64,000 bases of DNA from Pseudomonas baltica (GCF_014235765.1 NZ_JACMYH010000008.1:40249-104248), one strand, 5' to 3'; shown: positions 43,996 to 53,273, counted from the first letter of the stretch. A program made the numbers and translations. The notes: generated from the letters alone by a model not told the origin.

Positions 43996-45790
43996 CCGCT
44001 TCAGCGCCTCCCAGGCCGTAGCTGCCGGGACCGATTTCGCCGAACTTCGGGTCGGCCCTGCTGGCGTGTTCTGGAACGAGTTCCGTCCCCAGGATGGCGC
44101 CTGCCGCCTGTGGACCGAGCAGGACGGTGTGGCCGTTTGCCTGACGCCCGACGGTTACAGCGCGCGCAGCCGGGTCTACGAATACGGCGGCGGGTCGTTC
44201 TGCCTGGCGAACGACGAACTGGTGTTCGTCAACGAGGCCGACCAGCAGCTCTACCGTCAGCCGGTGACCGGCGGCCTGCCGCAACCGTTGAGCTTCGGCC
44301 AGAAGCGCTACGGGGGGCTGGAATATGCCGCAGGCCAAGTGCTGGCGGTGGAGGAAGACGGCGACACTCATCGCCTGGTGGCCATCGACCTGGCCAGCGA
44401 GCGTCACCGCGTGCTGGCCGAAGGTGCCGACTTCTACGCCTCGCCGGTGTTGAGCCCGGACGGCACCCGTCTGGCCTGGATCGAGTGGGACCGCCCGCAT
44501 CAACCCTGGACCCAGACGCGGCTGATGTGCAGCGAACTGGCGGCCGTGGCGGAATGCGTGGCCAGCGGTTTCAGCCTGCAGCAGCCGCGCTTCGATGAAC
44601 AGGGTCGGCTGTATTGCCTGTCCGATGCGAACGGCTTCTGGCAGCCGTGGGCAGAGGTCGACGACAACTGGGCGCCACTGCCCGCGGCGCTTGCCGATCA
44701 TGCCGCGGCGCCTTGGCAACTGGGTGCCTGCACCTGGCTCCCGGCTGCCGATCAGGGCTATCTGGCGAGTTGGTTCGACGACGGTTTCGGCCGCCTGGGC
44801 CTGTGCGATGTACAGGGCCATTGCCTGGATTACAGTGGGGAGTTCACGCGGTTTCGCGCGTTGGCCATGGATGCCAACCACCTCTACGCCATCGCCGGTT
44901 CACCCTTGCAGCCTTCGGCCGTGATTGCCATCGACCGGCACGACCACAGCCTGCGCATCCTGGCGGGCGGGTATTCGCCGCTGCCGGCCGCGCAGGTCAG
45001 CCTACCGCAGCCGCTGAGCTACCCCAGCGGCGGTGAGCAGGCTCACGGCTTCTTCTATGCCGCGCAGAGTGACGAGCGCCATCCGCCATTGGTGGTGTTC
45101 ATCCACGGCGGTCCGACCTCGGCGTGCTACCCGGTCTTCGACCCGCGCATCCAATACTGGACCCAGCGCGGTTTCGCCGTGGCCGACCTCAACTATCGCG
45201 GCAGCAGCAACCATGGCCGTGCCTACCGCCATGCCCTGCACTTGCGCTGGGGCGAAACCGACGTGCAGGACGCCTGCGCCGTGGTCGACTATCTGGCCAT
45301 GCAAGGCCGCATCGATGCGCAACGCGCGTTCGTACGCGGTGGCAGCGCGGGCGGCTATACCGTGCTGTGTGCACTGGCGTTCGCCAAGGTGTTCCGGGCC
45401 GGCGCCAGCCTGTACGGCGTGAGCGATCCGGCCGCGTTGGGGCGCGTCACCCACAAGTTCGAAAACGACTACCTGGACTGGCTGATCGGCGACCCGGACA
45501 GCGACCGACAGCGCTACGAAGAGCGCACTCCGCTGCTGCACGCCGATCGAATCACAGCCCCGGTGATTTTCTTTCAGGGAGAGTTGGATGTAGTGGTGGT
45601 GCCGCAGCAGACTCGTGACATGGTCGCCGCGTTGCAGGCGGGAGGTGTGCCGGTGGAAGCGCACTACTATGACGAGGAACGGCACGGCTTTCGCAATGCA
45701 GCCAACCTGGCCCATGCTTTGGAGCATGAATGGCGCTTCTACCTGAAGGTCATGCAGGAGGACGACCGCGGGCTATCCGATCTGCTTTGA
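43961..45790 (+). CDS. S9 prolyl-oligopeptidase family peptidase
   Basis: 609 aa: an N-terminal beta-propeller (residues to about 350) and an alpha/beta-hydrolase domain with nucleophile Ser in GGSAGGYTVL, Asp in QGELDVVVVPQQT and His in ERHGFRNAAN. It overlaps pqqE by 35 bp, so is translationally coupled to the pqq operon. A role in degrading the processed PqqA peptide is often suggested for this neighbour but not proven. No signal peptide. Confidence 0.9.
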   Translation: MTETHASSPKHDRFSASQAVAAGTDFAELRVGPAGVFWNEFRPQDGACRLWTEQDGVAVCLTPDGYSARSRVYEYGGGSFCLANDELVFVNEADQQLYRQPVTGGLPQPLSFGQKRYGGLEYAAGQVLAVEEDGDTHRLVAIDLASERHRVLAEGADFYASPVLSPDGTRLAWIEWDRPHQPWTQTRLMCSELAAVAECVASGFSLQQPRFDEQGRLYCLSDANGFWQPWAEVDDNWAPLPAALADHAAAPWQLGACTWLPAADQGYLASWFDDGFGRLGLCDVQGHCLDYSGEFTRFRALAMDANHLYAIAGSPLQPSAVIAIDRHDHSLRILAGGYSPLPAAQVSLPQPLSYPSGGEQAHGFFYAAQSDERHPPLVVFIHGGPTSACYPVFDPRIQYWTQRGFAVADLNYRGSSNHGRAYRHALHLRWGETDVQDACAVVDYLAMQGRIDAQRAFVRGGSAGGYTVLCALAFAKVFRAGASLYGVSDPAALGRVTHKFENDYLDWLIGDPDSDRQRYEERTPLLHADRITAPVIFFQGELDVVVVPQQTRDMVAALQAGGVPVEAHYYDEERHGFRNAANLAHALEHEWRFYLKVMQEDDRGLSDLL

Positions 45791-45797
45791 ACGGGTA

Positions 45798-45830
45798 CCG
45801 GTGCGGTCGTCAGGCAGACGAGCGCACCGG
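45798..45830. terminator. Hairpin between convergent genes (terminator-like)
   Basis: CCGGTGCG (45798-45805) pairs with CGCACCGG (45823-45830), and inside it TCGTC with GACGA around a 5-nt loop. It sits 8 bp after the peptidase gene and before the end of the convergent small gene. No T run, so termination is possible but weak. Confidence 0.5.
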
Positions 45831-45838
45831 CAGCGGCA

Positions 45839-46000
45839 TTACCTTCTGCTGGCGATGATGTACACCGCGTGGATGATGCCGGGAATGTAGCCCAGCAGCG
45901 TCAGCAGGATGTTCAGCCAGAACGCGCCGGCGAATCCGACTTGCATGAACACGCCGACTGGCGGCAGAAGAATGGCAAAAATGATACGAATGATGTCCAT
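45839..46000 (-). CDS. Pmp3/YqaE-family small membrane protein
   Basis: 53 aa, MDIIRIIFAILLPPVGVFMQ, two membrane helices with LPPVGVF and LGYIPGIIHAVY, the classic UPF0057/Pmp3 pattern. Relatives are stress-induced and influence membrane potential. Start at 46000 because the whole family begins there; a longer frame upstream lacks homology. Confidence 0.9.
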   Translation of the reverse strand: MDIIRIIFAILLPPVGVFMQVGFAGAFWLNILLTLLGYIPGIIHAVYIIASRR

Positions 46001-46079
46001 GGCGCGGCTCCTAGAGGTCGATGCATAACAGACCTCGGGCGATCCCCGGCGTTCCACACGCGCCTGTATCACCCAAGCC

Positions 46080-47351
46080 CTAGAGCTGGGCGTCGAGGCC
46101 ATCGAGCAGCCGCTTCAATGCACCCTGGTTGGCTCGCATCACGTCCAGCCCAGCCTGCCCGCTGCGCAACGCTTCGCGGGGCAGCTCCAGCCACCGCCGC
46201 AGCGCCGTTGCCAAGCCTTGCGCGTCGTCGACTTCGACCAGCGCCCCGGCCTCGCGCAGCATCGCGCCTATTTCGAGAAAGTTGAACATGTGCGGCCCGC
46301 TCAACACCGGCTTGGCCAGTGCTGCCGGTTCCAGCGGGTTGTGCCCACCGTTCTCCACCAGGCTGCCGCCAACGAAGGCAACGTCTGCCAGTGCATAGAG
46401 GAACAGCAGCTCGCCCATGGTATCGCCCAGCAACACCTGGGTGGTCGCCGTAACCGCTTGCTCGAGCGAACGCTGCACCGTACTGAACCCTTGCGCCTGG
46501 CACAGCCCGTGGACCGAAGCGAAACGCTCCTGGTGCCGCGGAACCAGAATCAGCAAGGCATCGGCATGGCTGGCCAGCAGTTGCCGATGGGCGGCCAATA
46601 TCACCGCATCCTCACCTTCGTGGGTGCTGGCAGCGATCCACACTGGACGTTCCTGTGCCTGCCACTGCTCGCGCAACCGGGCTGCGCGCACGGGCACGGC
46701 CGGATCGACGCTGAGGTCGAACTTGATCGAGCCCGTCACCTGCACGCATTCCGGGCGTGCGCCCAAGTCCAGGAAGCGTTGCGCCTCGGTTGCAGTCTGC
46801 ACCGCCAGCAAACTCATCTCGGCCAGCATCGGCGCGGTCAGGCCTTTGAAGCGGGCATAGCCTTTGGCCGAACGCGCGGAAAGCCGACCATTGGCCAACG
46901 CCACCGGGATGCCGCGGCGGGCGCACTGGTGAATATGATTGGGCCACAGTTCGGTTTCCATGATCACTGCCAGGCGCGGCCGCACGTGGTCGAGAAAGCG
47001 GCCGGACGCCCAGGGCAGATCGTACGGCAGGTAGCAGTGCTGGATACGTGGCTCGCCGGCGAACAGTGCCTGGATGCGCTCCGACCCGGTCGGGGTCATG
47101 CAGGTCACGGTGATCGGCAGCTCGGGGTGGCGCAGCAGCAACTGGCGAATCATCGGCGCTGCGGCAATGCTCTCGCCCACCGACACGGCGTGCACCCAGA
47201 TGCCGCCCGGCTGCATCGCCGGCAGCCGGTAGGCGAAACGCTCGCCGAGGCGCTGCCCGTAGGCCGGTGCCTTGCGCGCGCGCAGCCATAGACGCACGGC
47301 CAGCAACGGCAGCCCCAGGTGAAACAGCAAGGTGTAGAGAGTTCTGTTCAT
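46080..47351 (-). CDS. waaA: 3-deoxy-D-manno-octulosonic acid transferase
   Basis: 423 aa GT-B (GT30) enzyme with an N-terminal membrane anchor (TLYTLLFHLGLPLLAVRLWL). HAVSVGESIAAAPMIRQLL contains the essential Glu, and FVGGSLVENGGHNPLEPAAL is the donor-site motif. It adds Kdo residues to lipid IVA at the cytoplasmic face of the inner membrane. Confidence 0.96.
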   Translation of the reverse strand: MNRTLYTLLFHLGLPLLAVRLWLRARKAPAYGQRLGERFAYRLPAMQPGGIWVHAVSVGESIAAAPMIRQLLLRHPELPITVTCMTPTGSERIQALFAGEPRIQHCYLPYDLPWASGRFLDHVRPRLAVIMETELWPNHIHQCARRGIPVALANGRLSARSAKGYARFKGLTAPMLAEMSLLAVQTATEAQRFLDLGARPECVQVTGSIKFDLSVDPAVPVRAARLREQWQAQERPVWIAASTHEGEDAVILAAHRQLLASHADALLILVPRHQERFASVHGLCQAQGFSTVQRSLEQAVTATTQVLLGDTMGELLFLYALADVAFVGGSLVENGGHNPLEPAALAKPVLSGPHMFNFLEIGAMLREAGALVEVDDAQGLATALRRWLELPREALRSGQAGLDVMRANQGALKRLLDGLDAQL

Positions 47352-47496
47352 GGCGGCGAAGTTTACTCAGGTCGCCGTGCTTGACCAAGCACCGGCAGAC
47401 ACCGCACGAACCGATTGACCGCTGACGGTTCGAAAGGGACCCACCCCCAGCGCTCGCGCATCACCTAGAATGCCTGCATCGAAAAGGAGCTCCACC

Positions 47497-47829
47497 ATGA
47501 ACGCCTATGTTTTTCTTGCCATCGCCATCTGCGCCGAAGTGATCGCCACCGTGTCCATGAAGGCAGTCAAGGGCCTGAGCACGCCACTGCCGCTGATCCT
47601 GGTGGTGGTCGGCTATGGCATCGCCTTCTGGATGCTGACCCTGGTAGTGCGCACCGTGCCGGTGGGCATCGCCTACGCCATCTGGGCCGGCATGGGCATC
47701 GTGCTGGTCAGCGTCGCCGCGCTGTTCATCTACGGGCAGAAGCTCGACCTGCCGGCCATGCTCGGCATGGCGTTGATCGTGCTGGGCGTGGTGGTGATCC
47801 AGCTGTTCTCGAAAACCACCGGGCACTGA
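47497..47829 (+). CDS. Small multidrug resistance (SMR) transporter
   Basis: 110 aa, four membrane helices, Glu14 in AICAEVIATVSMK (the essential proton/drug site of EmrE), and YAIWAGMGIVLVS. A proton-coupled antiporter for cationic compounds by family. AAGGAG precedes the ATG. Divergent from waaA, 145 bp away. Confidence 0.93.
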   Translation: MNAYVFLAIAICAEVIATVSMKAVKGLSTPLPLILVVVGYGIAFWMLTLVVRTVPVGIAYAIWAGMGIVLVSVAALFIYGQKLDLPAMLGMALIVLGVVVIQLFSKTTGH

Positions 47830-47871
47830 GGCTGTATACTCCCCCGCCTGTCCAAGCCTGCGAGGTCTGCA

Positions 47872-49047
47872 ATGCCGTCTGAACTGTCCACTGATATCGT
47901 CATCGTCGGCGCCGGTGTCGCCGGGCTCTGGCTCAACGCGCGGCTGCGCGCCCTGGGCTATTCGACGGTGCTGGTGGAGAACGCGCGCCTGGGCGGCGGG
48001 CAGACGTTCAAGGCCCAGGGGATCATTCACGGCGGCGCCAAATACGCCCTGCACGGCGCGCTAACCGGGGCGTCCGAAGCGATTGCCGACATGCCGCGGC
48101 GCTGGCGTGAAGCGCTGGCCGGTGATGGCGAACTCGATCTTTCCGGTGTGCGGCTGCTGTCCGAGGCGCACTACCTGTGGTCGCCGGGCACCCTGGCGGG
48201 CAACCTCACCAGCTTCTTCGCCAGCAAGGCCGTGCGCGGTCGGGTTGATCAGGTCAAGGGCGAGCAGTTGCCACCGGCGTTGCAGGACCGCGCCTTCAAG
48301 GGCAAGGTCTACCGTCTGGCCGAGCTGGTGGTCGACGTGCCCAGCCTGGTCGCGCGGCTGGCCGAGCTGGCCGGTGATGGGCTGCTGGCCGGCGAGCGCA
48401 TCGAGCCTTTGTATGACCAGGGCCGGCTGGCTGGGCTGATCGTCGATGGCCGGGTGATTCGTGCCCAGCGCGTGGTGCTCAGTGCCGGCGAAGGCACCCA
48501 GGCCCTGTTGACCGCGCTGGGTATAGAACAACCGGCAATGCAGCGTCGGCCACTGCACATGGTCCTGGCCAAGGGCGCCAACCTGAAACCGTTGTATGCC
48601 CATTGCCTGGGCGGTGGACCGAAGCCGCGCATCACCGTCACCACCCATCCGGGGGCCGACGGCCAATGGGTCTGGTACCTGGGTGGCGAGATCGCCGAGG
48701 CCGAAGGTGTGGCCCGCGAACCGGCGCAGCAGATCGCCGCCGCGCAGAAGGAAATCGCGCACCTGTTGCCGTGGGTCGATCAAAGCCAGATGCGCTGGGC
48801 CACGTTGCGGGTCAATCGCGCCGAACCCGCGCAGTCGGGGCTGGTGCGCCCGGACAACGCCTTTCTGGCCGATCAGCCCGGTTTGCTGGTGGGCTGGCCG
48901 ACCAAGCTGGCGCTGGCGCCCGACTTCGCCGACCGGGTCATCGGCGCCTTGCAGCGCGACGGCATTTCACCGCACACGCATGCGCCCCTGCCCGAACTGC
49001 CCAAGCCGGCCCTGGCCACACCTGTCTGGGATGAACTGCTGCCATGA
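47872..49047 (+). CDS. FAD-dependent oxidoreductase (DAO family)
   Basis: 391 aa. DIVIVGAGVAGLWLNARL is the GxGxxG dinucleotide-binding fold and VLVENARLGGGQTFKAQG the FAD-contact segment of glycine/D-amino-acid-oxidase-type enzymes. The substrate is unknown. The stop overlaps the aldo/keto reductase start by 4 bp, so the two probably act together or are co-regulated. Confidence 0.88.
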   Translation: MPSELSTDIVIVGAGVAGLWLNARLRALGYSTVLVENARLGGGQTFKAQGIIHGGAKYALHGALTGASEAIADMPRRWREALAGDGELDLSGVRLLSEAHYLWSPGTLAGNLTSFFASKAVRGRVDQVKGEQLPPALQDRAFKGKVYRLAELVVDVPSLVARLAELAGDGLLAGERIEPLYDQGRLAGLIVDGRVIRAQRVVLSAGEGTQALLTALGIEQPAMQRRPLHMVLAKGANLKPLYAHCLGGGPKPRITVTTHPGADGQWVWYLGGEIAEAEGVAREPAQQIAAAQKEIAHLLPWVDQSQMRWATLRVNRAEPAQSGLVRPDNAFLADQPGLLVGWPTKLALAPDFADRVIGALQRDGISPHTHAPLPELPKPALATPVWDELLP

Positions 49048-49856
49048 GCCTGCCGACCCTGCACGATCTGCACCGCCCGCTGGGCGACACCGGCCTGCGG
49101 GTGTCTCCCCTGGGGCTGGGCACGGTGAAGTTGGGCCGCGACCAAGGGGTGAAATACCCCAGCGGCTTCACCATTCCCGACGATAGCGCAGCGCGCATGT
49201 TGCTCGACCAGGCGCGTCAGCTGGGCATCAACCTGATCGACACCGCGCCGGCCTATGGCATCAGCGAAGAGCGCTTGGGCCCGCTGCTGCGTGGCCAGCG
49301 TCAGCAGTGGGTCATCGTCAGCAAGGTGGGAGAAGAGTTCGAGGCCGGGCAGTCACGCTTCGATTTCAGCGCCGAGCACACACGGTTCTCGGTGGAGCGC
49401 AGCCTGAAACGCCTGGAAACAGACTTCATCGATCTGTTGCTGGTGCATTCGGACGGCAACGATCTGGAGATTCTCGAGGGCAGTGAGGTGTACCAGACGT
49501 TGGCGGCGCTGAAAGCCGAAGGCAAGATTCGTGGCTTCGGCTTTTCCGGCAAGACCGTTCAGGGCGGGCTGAAAGCCTTGGAAACCGGGGACTGCGCCAT
49601 GGTCACCTACAACCTGAGCGAGCAGTCCGAGCGCCCGGTGCTCGACTACGCAGCTGCCCACGGCAAGGCCATCCTGGTGAAAAAGGCTTTGGCCAGCGGC
49701 CATGCCTGCCTGGCACCGGGGGTCGATCCGGTACGCGCCAGCTTCGAGCTGCTGTTCGCCCACCCTGGGGTCGCCAGTGCTATTGTCGGAACGATAAATC
49801 CGCTGCACCTGTCCCACAACGTAGCGACAGCCGCTGCCGTGCTACTCAGGAATTGA
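49044..49856 (+). CDS. Aldo/keto reductase
   Basis: 270 aa. The catalytic tetrad is visible: Asp and Tyr in LIDTAPAYGISEERLG, Lys in WVIVSKVGEEF and His in LLLVHSDGND. NAD(P)H-binding end: ASAIVGTINPLHLSHN. Carbonyl substrate unknown. Coupled with the preceding FAD enzyme. Confidence 0.9.
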   Translation: MSLPTLHDLHRPLGDTGLRVSPLGLGTVKLGRDQGVKYPSGFTIPDDSAARMLLDQARQLGINLIDTAPAYGISEERLGPLLRGQRQQWVIVSKVGEEFEAGQSRFDFSAEHTRFSVERSLKRLETDFIDLLLVHSDGNDLEILEGSEVYQTLAALKAEGKIRGFGFSGKTVQGGLKALETGDCAMVTYNLSEQSERPVLDYAAAHGKAILVKKALASGHACLAPGVDPVRASFELLFAHPGVASAIVGTINPLHLSHNVATAAAVLLRN

Positions 49857-49897
49857 CGCCGCCGACGCGGCCGACCCCGACGCAAGAAGGAGCCGTA

Positions 49898-50863
49898 ATG
49901 CCGCGTACCCTGACACGAAAGAACCCTGGCAATTTCAAGACCCTGCCCCTTGCCGTCGAAGCCACGCCCGAAGCCCTGAGTTACGAAGCCGTGGGCATGC
50001 CCCTGAATTTCGCTCAGACCCTGGAACGGCGCAAACCGGTCGAGGTGAGTGACAGCGAACGCTTTCGCGTGGAGCTGGCCAACCTCGGCGTGTCGGTCCG
50101 GCTGACCTTGAACTGGCGTGGCCGCGACTACTGGGTGCTGGTGCGTCAACGCCGCGAAGACCGCGGCGATGTGGTGCTCAAGCTGATCTCCGGCTATGTG
50201 CCGGCCCATGAGGTGAATCTGCCGCTGCACACGGCCATTCAGGAAATCGCCGAGGAGTGTCTGCTGGAGACTTCGGAAGGCTGGCTGGGCGGGCGTTTCA
50301 ACGACACCTGGCTGCCGACGCCGTATGACCAGGTGCTGCGCTATCACGAGCCCCTGCCCTTTCGCTTGAGCACCCGTTCCGGCGCGGCGCGCCCGGTGCG
50401 CTGTGGCAGCCTGAACCTGATCGAGCGGCCCCGGGCCTACGTGCACGTGCCGACGGCTTCGTTGCAGTTGGTCTACGACCTGCGTCTGGAGGTGCCGCCC
50501 CAGGCCAAGGGGCTCAGCCTGTTCCATGTGGAGGAACGCCTGGAGAAAGGAGAGCTGATCACCCGCCTGAGCCGGAGCAGGCCCGACCTGTACCTGATCC
50601 CGCTGAAGGACGGTCAACCGGTCGCCGAGCTGTACACCCTGAAGAAGGACAAGCTGCACGCCGCAGGCACACGGGGCGTTTACCTGGCCGAGAGTTTCGC
50701 TGCGCAAGAAGGTTGGTTGGTCCGCGACGAACGTGTGCGCTGGCGCGACTGGGTGGCGGAAAAAGGCCTGGCCATCCCGAAGAAGCCGCGTACCAGCCTG
50801 CAAAAATTCAAGGTCAAGGCGCGGGTGCTGGTTCGCAAGGTACGCAGCGGTCTGCACAAGTAA
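49898..50863 (+). CDS. Conserved protein with degenerate Nudix-like segment
   Basis: 321 aa, start at 49898 after AAGGAG. Residues about 107-123, LHTAIQEIAEECLLE, resemble the core of a Nudix box (REUxEExGU) but lack the leading Gly and Arg, so pyrophosphohydrolase activity is doubtful. The C-terminus is basic (KKPRTSLQKFKVKARVLVRK). No function is known to me; genes of this type sit upstream of hldE in pseudomonads. Confidence 0.7.
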   Translation: MPRTLTRKNPGNFKTLPLAVEATPEALSYEAVGMPLNFAQTLERRKPVEVSDSERFRVELANLGVSVRLTLNWRGRDYWVLVRQRREDRGDVVLKLISGYVPAHEVNLPLHTAIQEIAEECLLETSEGWLGGRFNDTWLPTPYDQVLRYHEPLPFRLSTRSGAARPVRCGSLNLIERPRAYVHVPTASLQLVYDLRLEVPPQAKGLSLFHVEERLEKGELITRLSRSRPDLYLIPLKDGQPVAELYTLKKDKLHAAGTRGVYLAESFAAQEGWLVRDERVRWRDWVAEKGLAIPKKPRTSLQKFKVKARVLVRKVRSGLHK

Positions 50864-50922
50864 TCCCATTGCCCCTACCGAATACCGTCATGCGGTGTGC
50901 CTGGAAAACCGCAGTGCGGCCG

Positions 50923-50949
50923 GACGCGGCTTGCGCCGCTGCTACAGGG
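50923..50949. repeat. Inverted copy of the 42-bp repeat core
   Basis: Bases 50923-50949 are the exact reverse complement of the 27-bp core CCCTGTAGCAGCGGCGCAAG...GCGTC present in the tandem array that follows. The pair can form a long stem with the first direct copy. Confidence 0.9.
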
Positions 50950-50973
50950 GGTGGGCGGTGGACGCAGGCTCTT

Positions 50974-51353
50974 CAGCAGCGGCGCAAGCCGCGTCGGCAG
51001 TGGACGCGGTCCCTGTAGCAGCGGCGCAAGCCGCGTCGGCGGTAGACGCGGTCCCTGTAGCAGCGGCGCAAGCCGCGTCGCCGGTAGACGCGGTCCCTGT
51101 AGCAGCGGCGCAAGCCGCGTCAGCGGTGGACGCGGTCCCTGTAGCAGCGGCGCAAGCCGCGTCGCCGGTAGACGCGGTCCCTGTAGCAGCGGAGCAAGCC
51201 GCGTCGGCGGTAGACGCGGTCCCTGGAGCAGCGGCGCAAGCCGCGTCAGCGATGGACGCGGTCCCTGTAGCAGCGGCGCAAGCCGCGTCAGCGGTGGACG
51301 CGGTCCCTGTAGCAGCGGCGCGAGCCGCGTCGGCGGTGGACACGGTGCATTTG
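50974..51353. repeat. Nine-copy tandem array of a 42-bp repeat
   Basis: The core GCAGCGGCGCAAGCCGCGTC recurs at 50976, 51018, 51060, 51102, 51144, 51186, 51228, 51270 and 51312, exactly 42 bp apart, with a few point differences (for example GGAGCAAG at 51191, GGCGCGAG at 51317). Each unit contains GCGGC-GCAA-GCCGC, a stem with a GNRA-type loop, and an overlapping alternative stem CCGCGTC/GACGCGG. Because 42 is a multiple of three, frames stay open on both strands (VPVAAAQAASAVDA per unit), but this does not look like a real protein. Confidence 0.93.
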
Positions 51354-51378
51354 CGGGAACGTGGTAAAACCTGACGCT

Positions 51379-52800
51379 TCAACGGCTGCGGATTTTCTCG
51401 ACGATGGCGGTGGTCGAGCTGTTTTCCACCAGCCCCAGTACCTTTACCGTGCCGCCATAGGCAGCCACGATATCGGCACCCACCACTTGCTCCATCGAAT
51501 AATCCCCCCCCTTCACCAGCACATCCGGGCGTACATGGGTCAGCAGGTTTTCCGGCGTACCTTCGGCAAAGCTGATCACCCAGTCCACCGCCCCCAGCCC
51601 GGCCAACACCGCCATGCGCCGGTCGACGCTGTTGATCGGCCGACCCGGCCCTTTCAGACGGCTTACCGAAGCGTCATCGTTGACCGCCACGATCAGCCGG
51701 TCACCCTGAGCGCGGGCCTGCTCCAGATACGTCACGTGGCCCGCATGGAGGATATCGAAGCAGCCATTGGTGAACACGATGCGCTCGTTGTGCGCCCGCG
51801 CATCGTCGATCGCCAGCAGCAACTGCTCGAGGCTCAACACGCCGCGTTCCGAACCTTCTTCGCGCTGGATGGCACGGCGCAGTTCAGGTGCGCTGATCGC
51901 CGCCGTACCCAGCTTGCCGACCACGATGCCCGCCGCCAGATTGGCCAGGGCCACTGCATGGGGCAACTCTTCGCCGGCGGCGATGGCCGCTGCCAGGGTG
52001 GAGATTACGGTGTCGCCGGCACCGGTCACGTCGAACACTTCACGGGCCCGGGCGGGCAGGTGCAGGGCTGGATGATCAGGGCGCAACAGGGTCATGCCGT
52101 GCTCGCCACGGGTCACCAGCAGTGCGCCCAGATCCAGCTCGCTCATCAGCGCGGCGCCTTTGGTCACCAGTTCTGCCTCATCGGCGCAACCGCCGACGAT
52201 GGTTTCGAATTCGCTGAGGTTGGGCGTGATCAGGCTTGCGCCTCGATAGATCGAGAAATCCTTGCCCTTGGGGTCGGCCAGCACGGGAATGTTGCGCGCG
52301 CGCGCCGCCTGAATCAGCGCCTGATGGTTCTTCAGCGCGCCCTTGCCATAGTCCGACAGCACCAGCACCTTGACGCCTTCGAGCAACGCTTCGACTTCGT
52401 TGCCCAGCGCTACCGGGTCAGTGGCAAACGCTTCTTCGAAGTCGATGCGCAACAGTTGTTGATGGCGGCTCATGACCCGCAGCTTGACGATGGTCGGCTG
52501 GTGGGCAATGCGCTGGAACACCGCTGTGACGCCAGCAGCCTTCAAGCTGTTGCCCAGGCTGTCGGCGGCCTCGTCGGTACCGGTCACACCCACCAGGGAA
52601 GCCGGCGCACCCAGGGCGGCGATGTTCAACGCAACGTTGGCGGCACCACCAGGCCGATCCTCGATCTGTTCGACCTTGACCACCGGCACCGGTGCTTCCG
52701 GGGAGATGCGCGAAGTACCGCCATGCCAGTAACGGTCGAGCATGACATCGCCGACCACCAATACAGGGGCCGACTCGAATCGCGGCATGGATAACTTCAT
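51379..52800 (-). CDS. hldE: Bifunctional heptose-7-phosphate kinase / heptose-1-phosphate adenylyltransferase
   Basis: 473 aa. N-terminal ribokinase-like domain with GGAANVALNIAALG and DVTGAGDTVISTLAAA (catalytic Asp); C-terminal nucleotidyltransferase domain with TNGCFDILHAGHVTYL (HxGH). It makes ADP-D-glycero-D-manno-heptose for the LPS inner core. ATG at 52800 chosen over a TTG two codons earlier. Confidence 0.97.
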   Translation of the reverse strand: MKLSMPRFESAPVLVVGDVMLDRYWHGGTSRISPEAPVPVVKVEQIEDRPGGAANVALNIAALGAPASLVGVTGTDEAADSLGNSLKAAGVTAVFQRIAHQPTIVKLRVMSRHQQLLRIDFEEAFATDPVALGNEVEALLEGVKVLVLSDYGKGALKNHQALIQAARARNIPVLADPKGKDFSIYRGASLITPNLSEFETIVGGCADEAELVTKGAALMSELDLGALLVTRGEHGMTLLRPDHPALHLPARAREVFDVTGAGDTVISTLAAAIAAGEELPHAVALANLAAGIVVGKLGTAAISAPELRRAIQREEGSERGVLSLEQLLLAIDDARAHNERIVFTNGCFDILHAGHVTYLEQARAQGDRLIVAVNDDASVSRLKGPGRPINSVDRRMAVLAGLGAVDWVISFAEGTPENLLTHVRPDVLVKGGDYSMEQVVGADIVAAYGGTVKVLGLVENSSTTAIVEKIRSR

Positions 52801-52876
52801 GGGCAACCCACATACAAAATGAACAGGGCGGCGATATTAACACGCAAGCACCCGATAGGCCCCCACCCCACCTCGG

Positions 52877-53250
52877 GAGCAGTGATCCCCGTAGGAGCGG
52901 CCAGTGGCCGCGAATGGGACGCCGCGTATCACCTGACACACCGCGCCGCCCATTCGCGGCCGATGACCGCTCCTACATGCGAGCAGTGATCCCCGTAGGA
53001 GCGGCCAGTGGCCGCGAAAGGCACGCCGCGGATCACCTGATACACCGCGCAGTCTGATTCGCGGCCGATGACCGCTCCTACATGCGAGCAGTGATCCCCG
53101 TAGGAGCGGCCAGTGGCCGCGAAGGGTGCGCCGCGGATCACCATGTGCGAGCGGCGATCCCCTGTAGGAGCGGTCAGTGGCCGCGAAGGGCCCGCCGCGG
53201 TTCACCCGACACACCGCGCTACCCATTCGCGGCCGATGACCGCTCCCACA
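52877..53250. repeat. Cluster of seven REP elements in alternating orientation (BIME-like)
   Basis: REP units GTAGGAGCGG...CCGCGAA in direct orientation at about 52891, 52995, 53100 and 53164, and inverted TTCGCGGCCGATGACCGCTCC at about 52953, 53059 and 53225. A larger unit of about 104 bp starting GAGCAGTGATCCCC is tandemly repeated at 52877, 52981 and 53086, with a shorter copy at 53149. It fills the hldE-msbA gap. Confidence 0.9.
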
Positions 53251-53273
53251 AAGGGACCGCAATTACGGGGTAC

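Noticed and set aside
51034..51216. GGCGGTAG strings within some 42-bp units as further ops sites
   Set aside because: They read GGCGGTAGA, not GGCGGTAGC, occur in only some units and lie in a GC-rich repeat where the string arises by chance; the same holds for GGCGGTAGA at 55260.
50974..51353. CRISPR array
   Set aside because: Copies are head to tail at 42 bp with no variable spacers and no cas genes nearby.
50733..51382. Ala-rich repeat proteins on both strands through the 42-bp array
   Set aside because: The frames stay open only because 42 is divisible by three; start regions overlap the preceding gene or lack ribosome-binding sites, and both strands are equally open.
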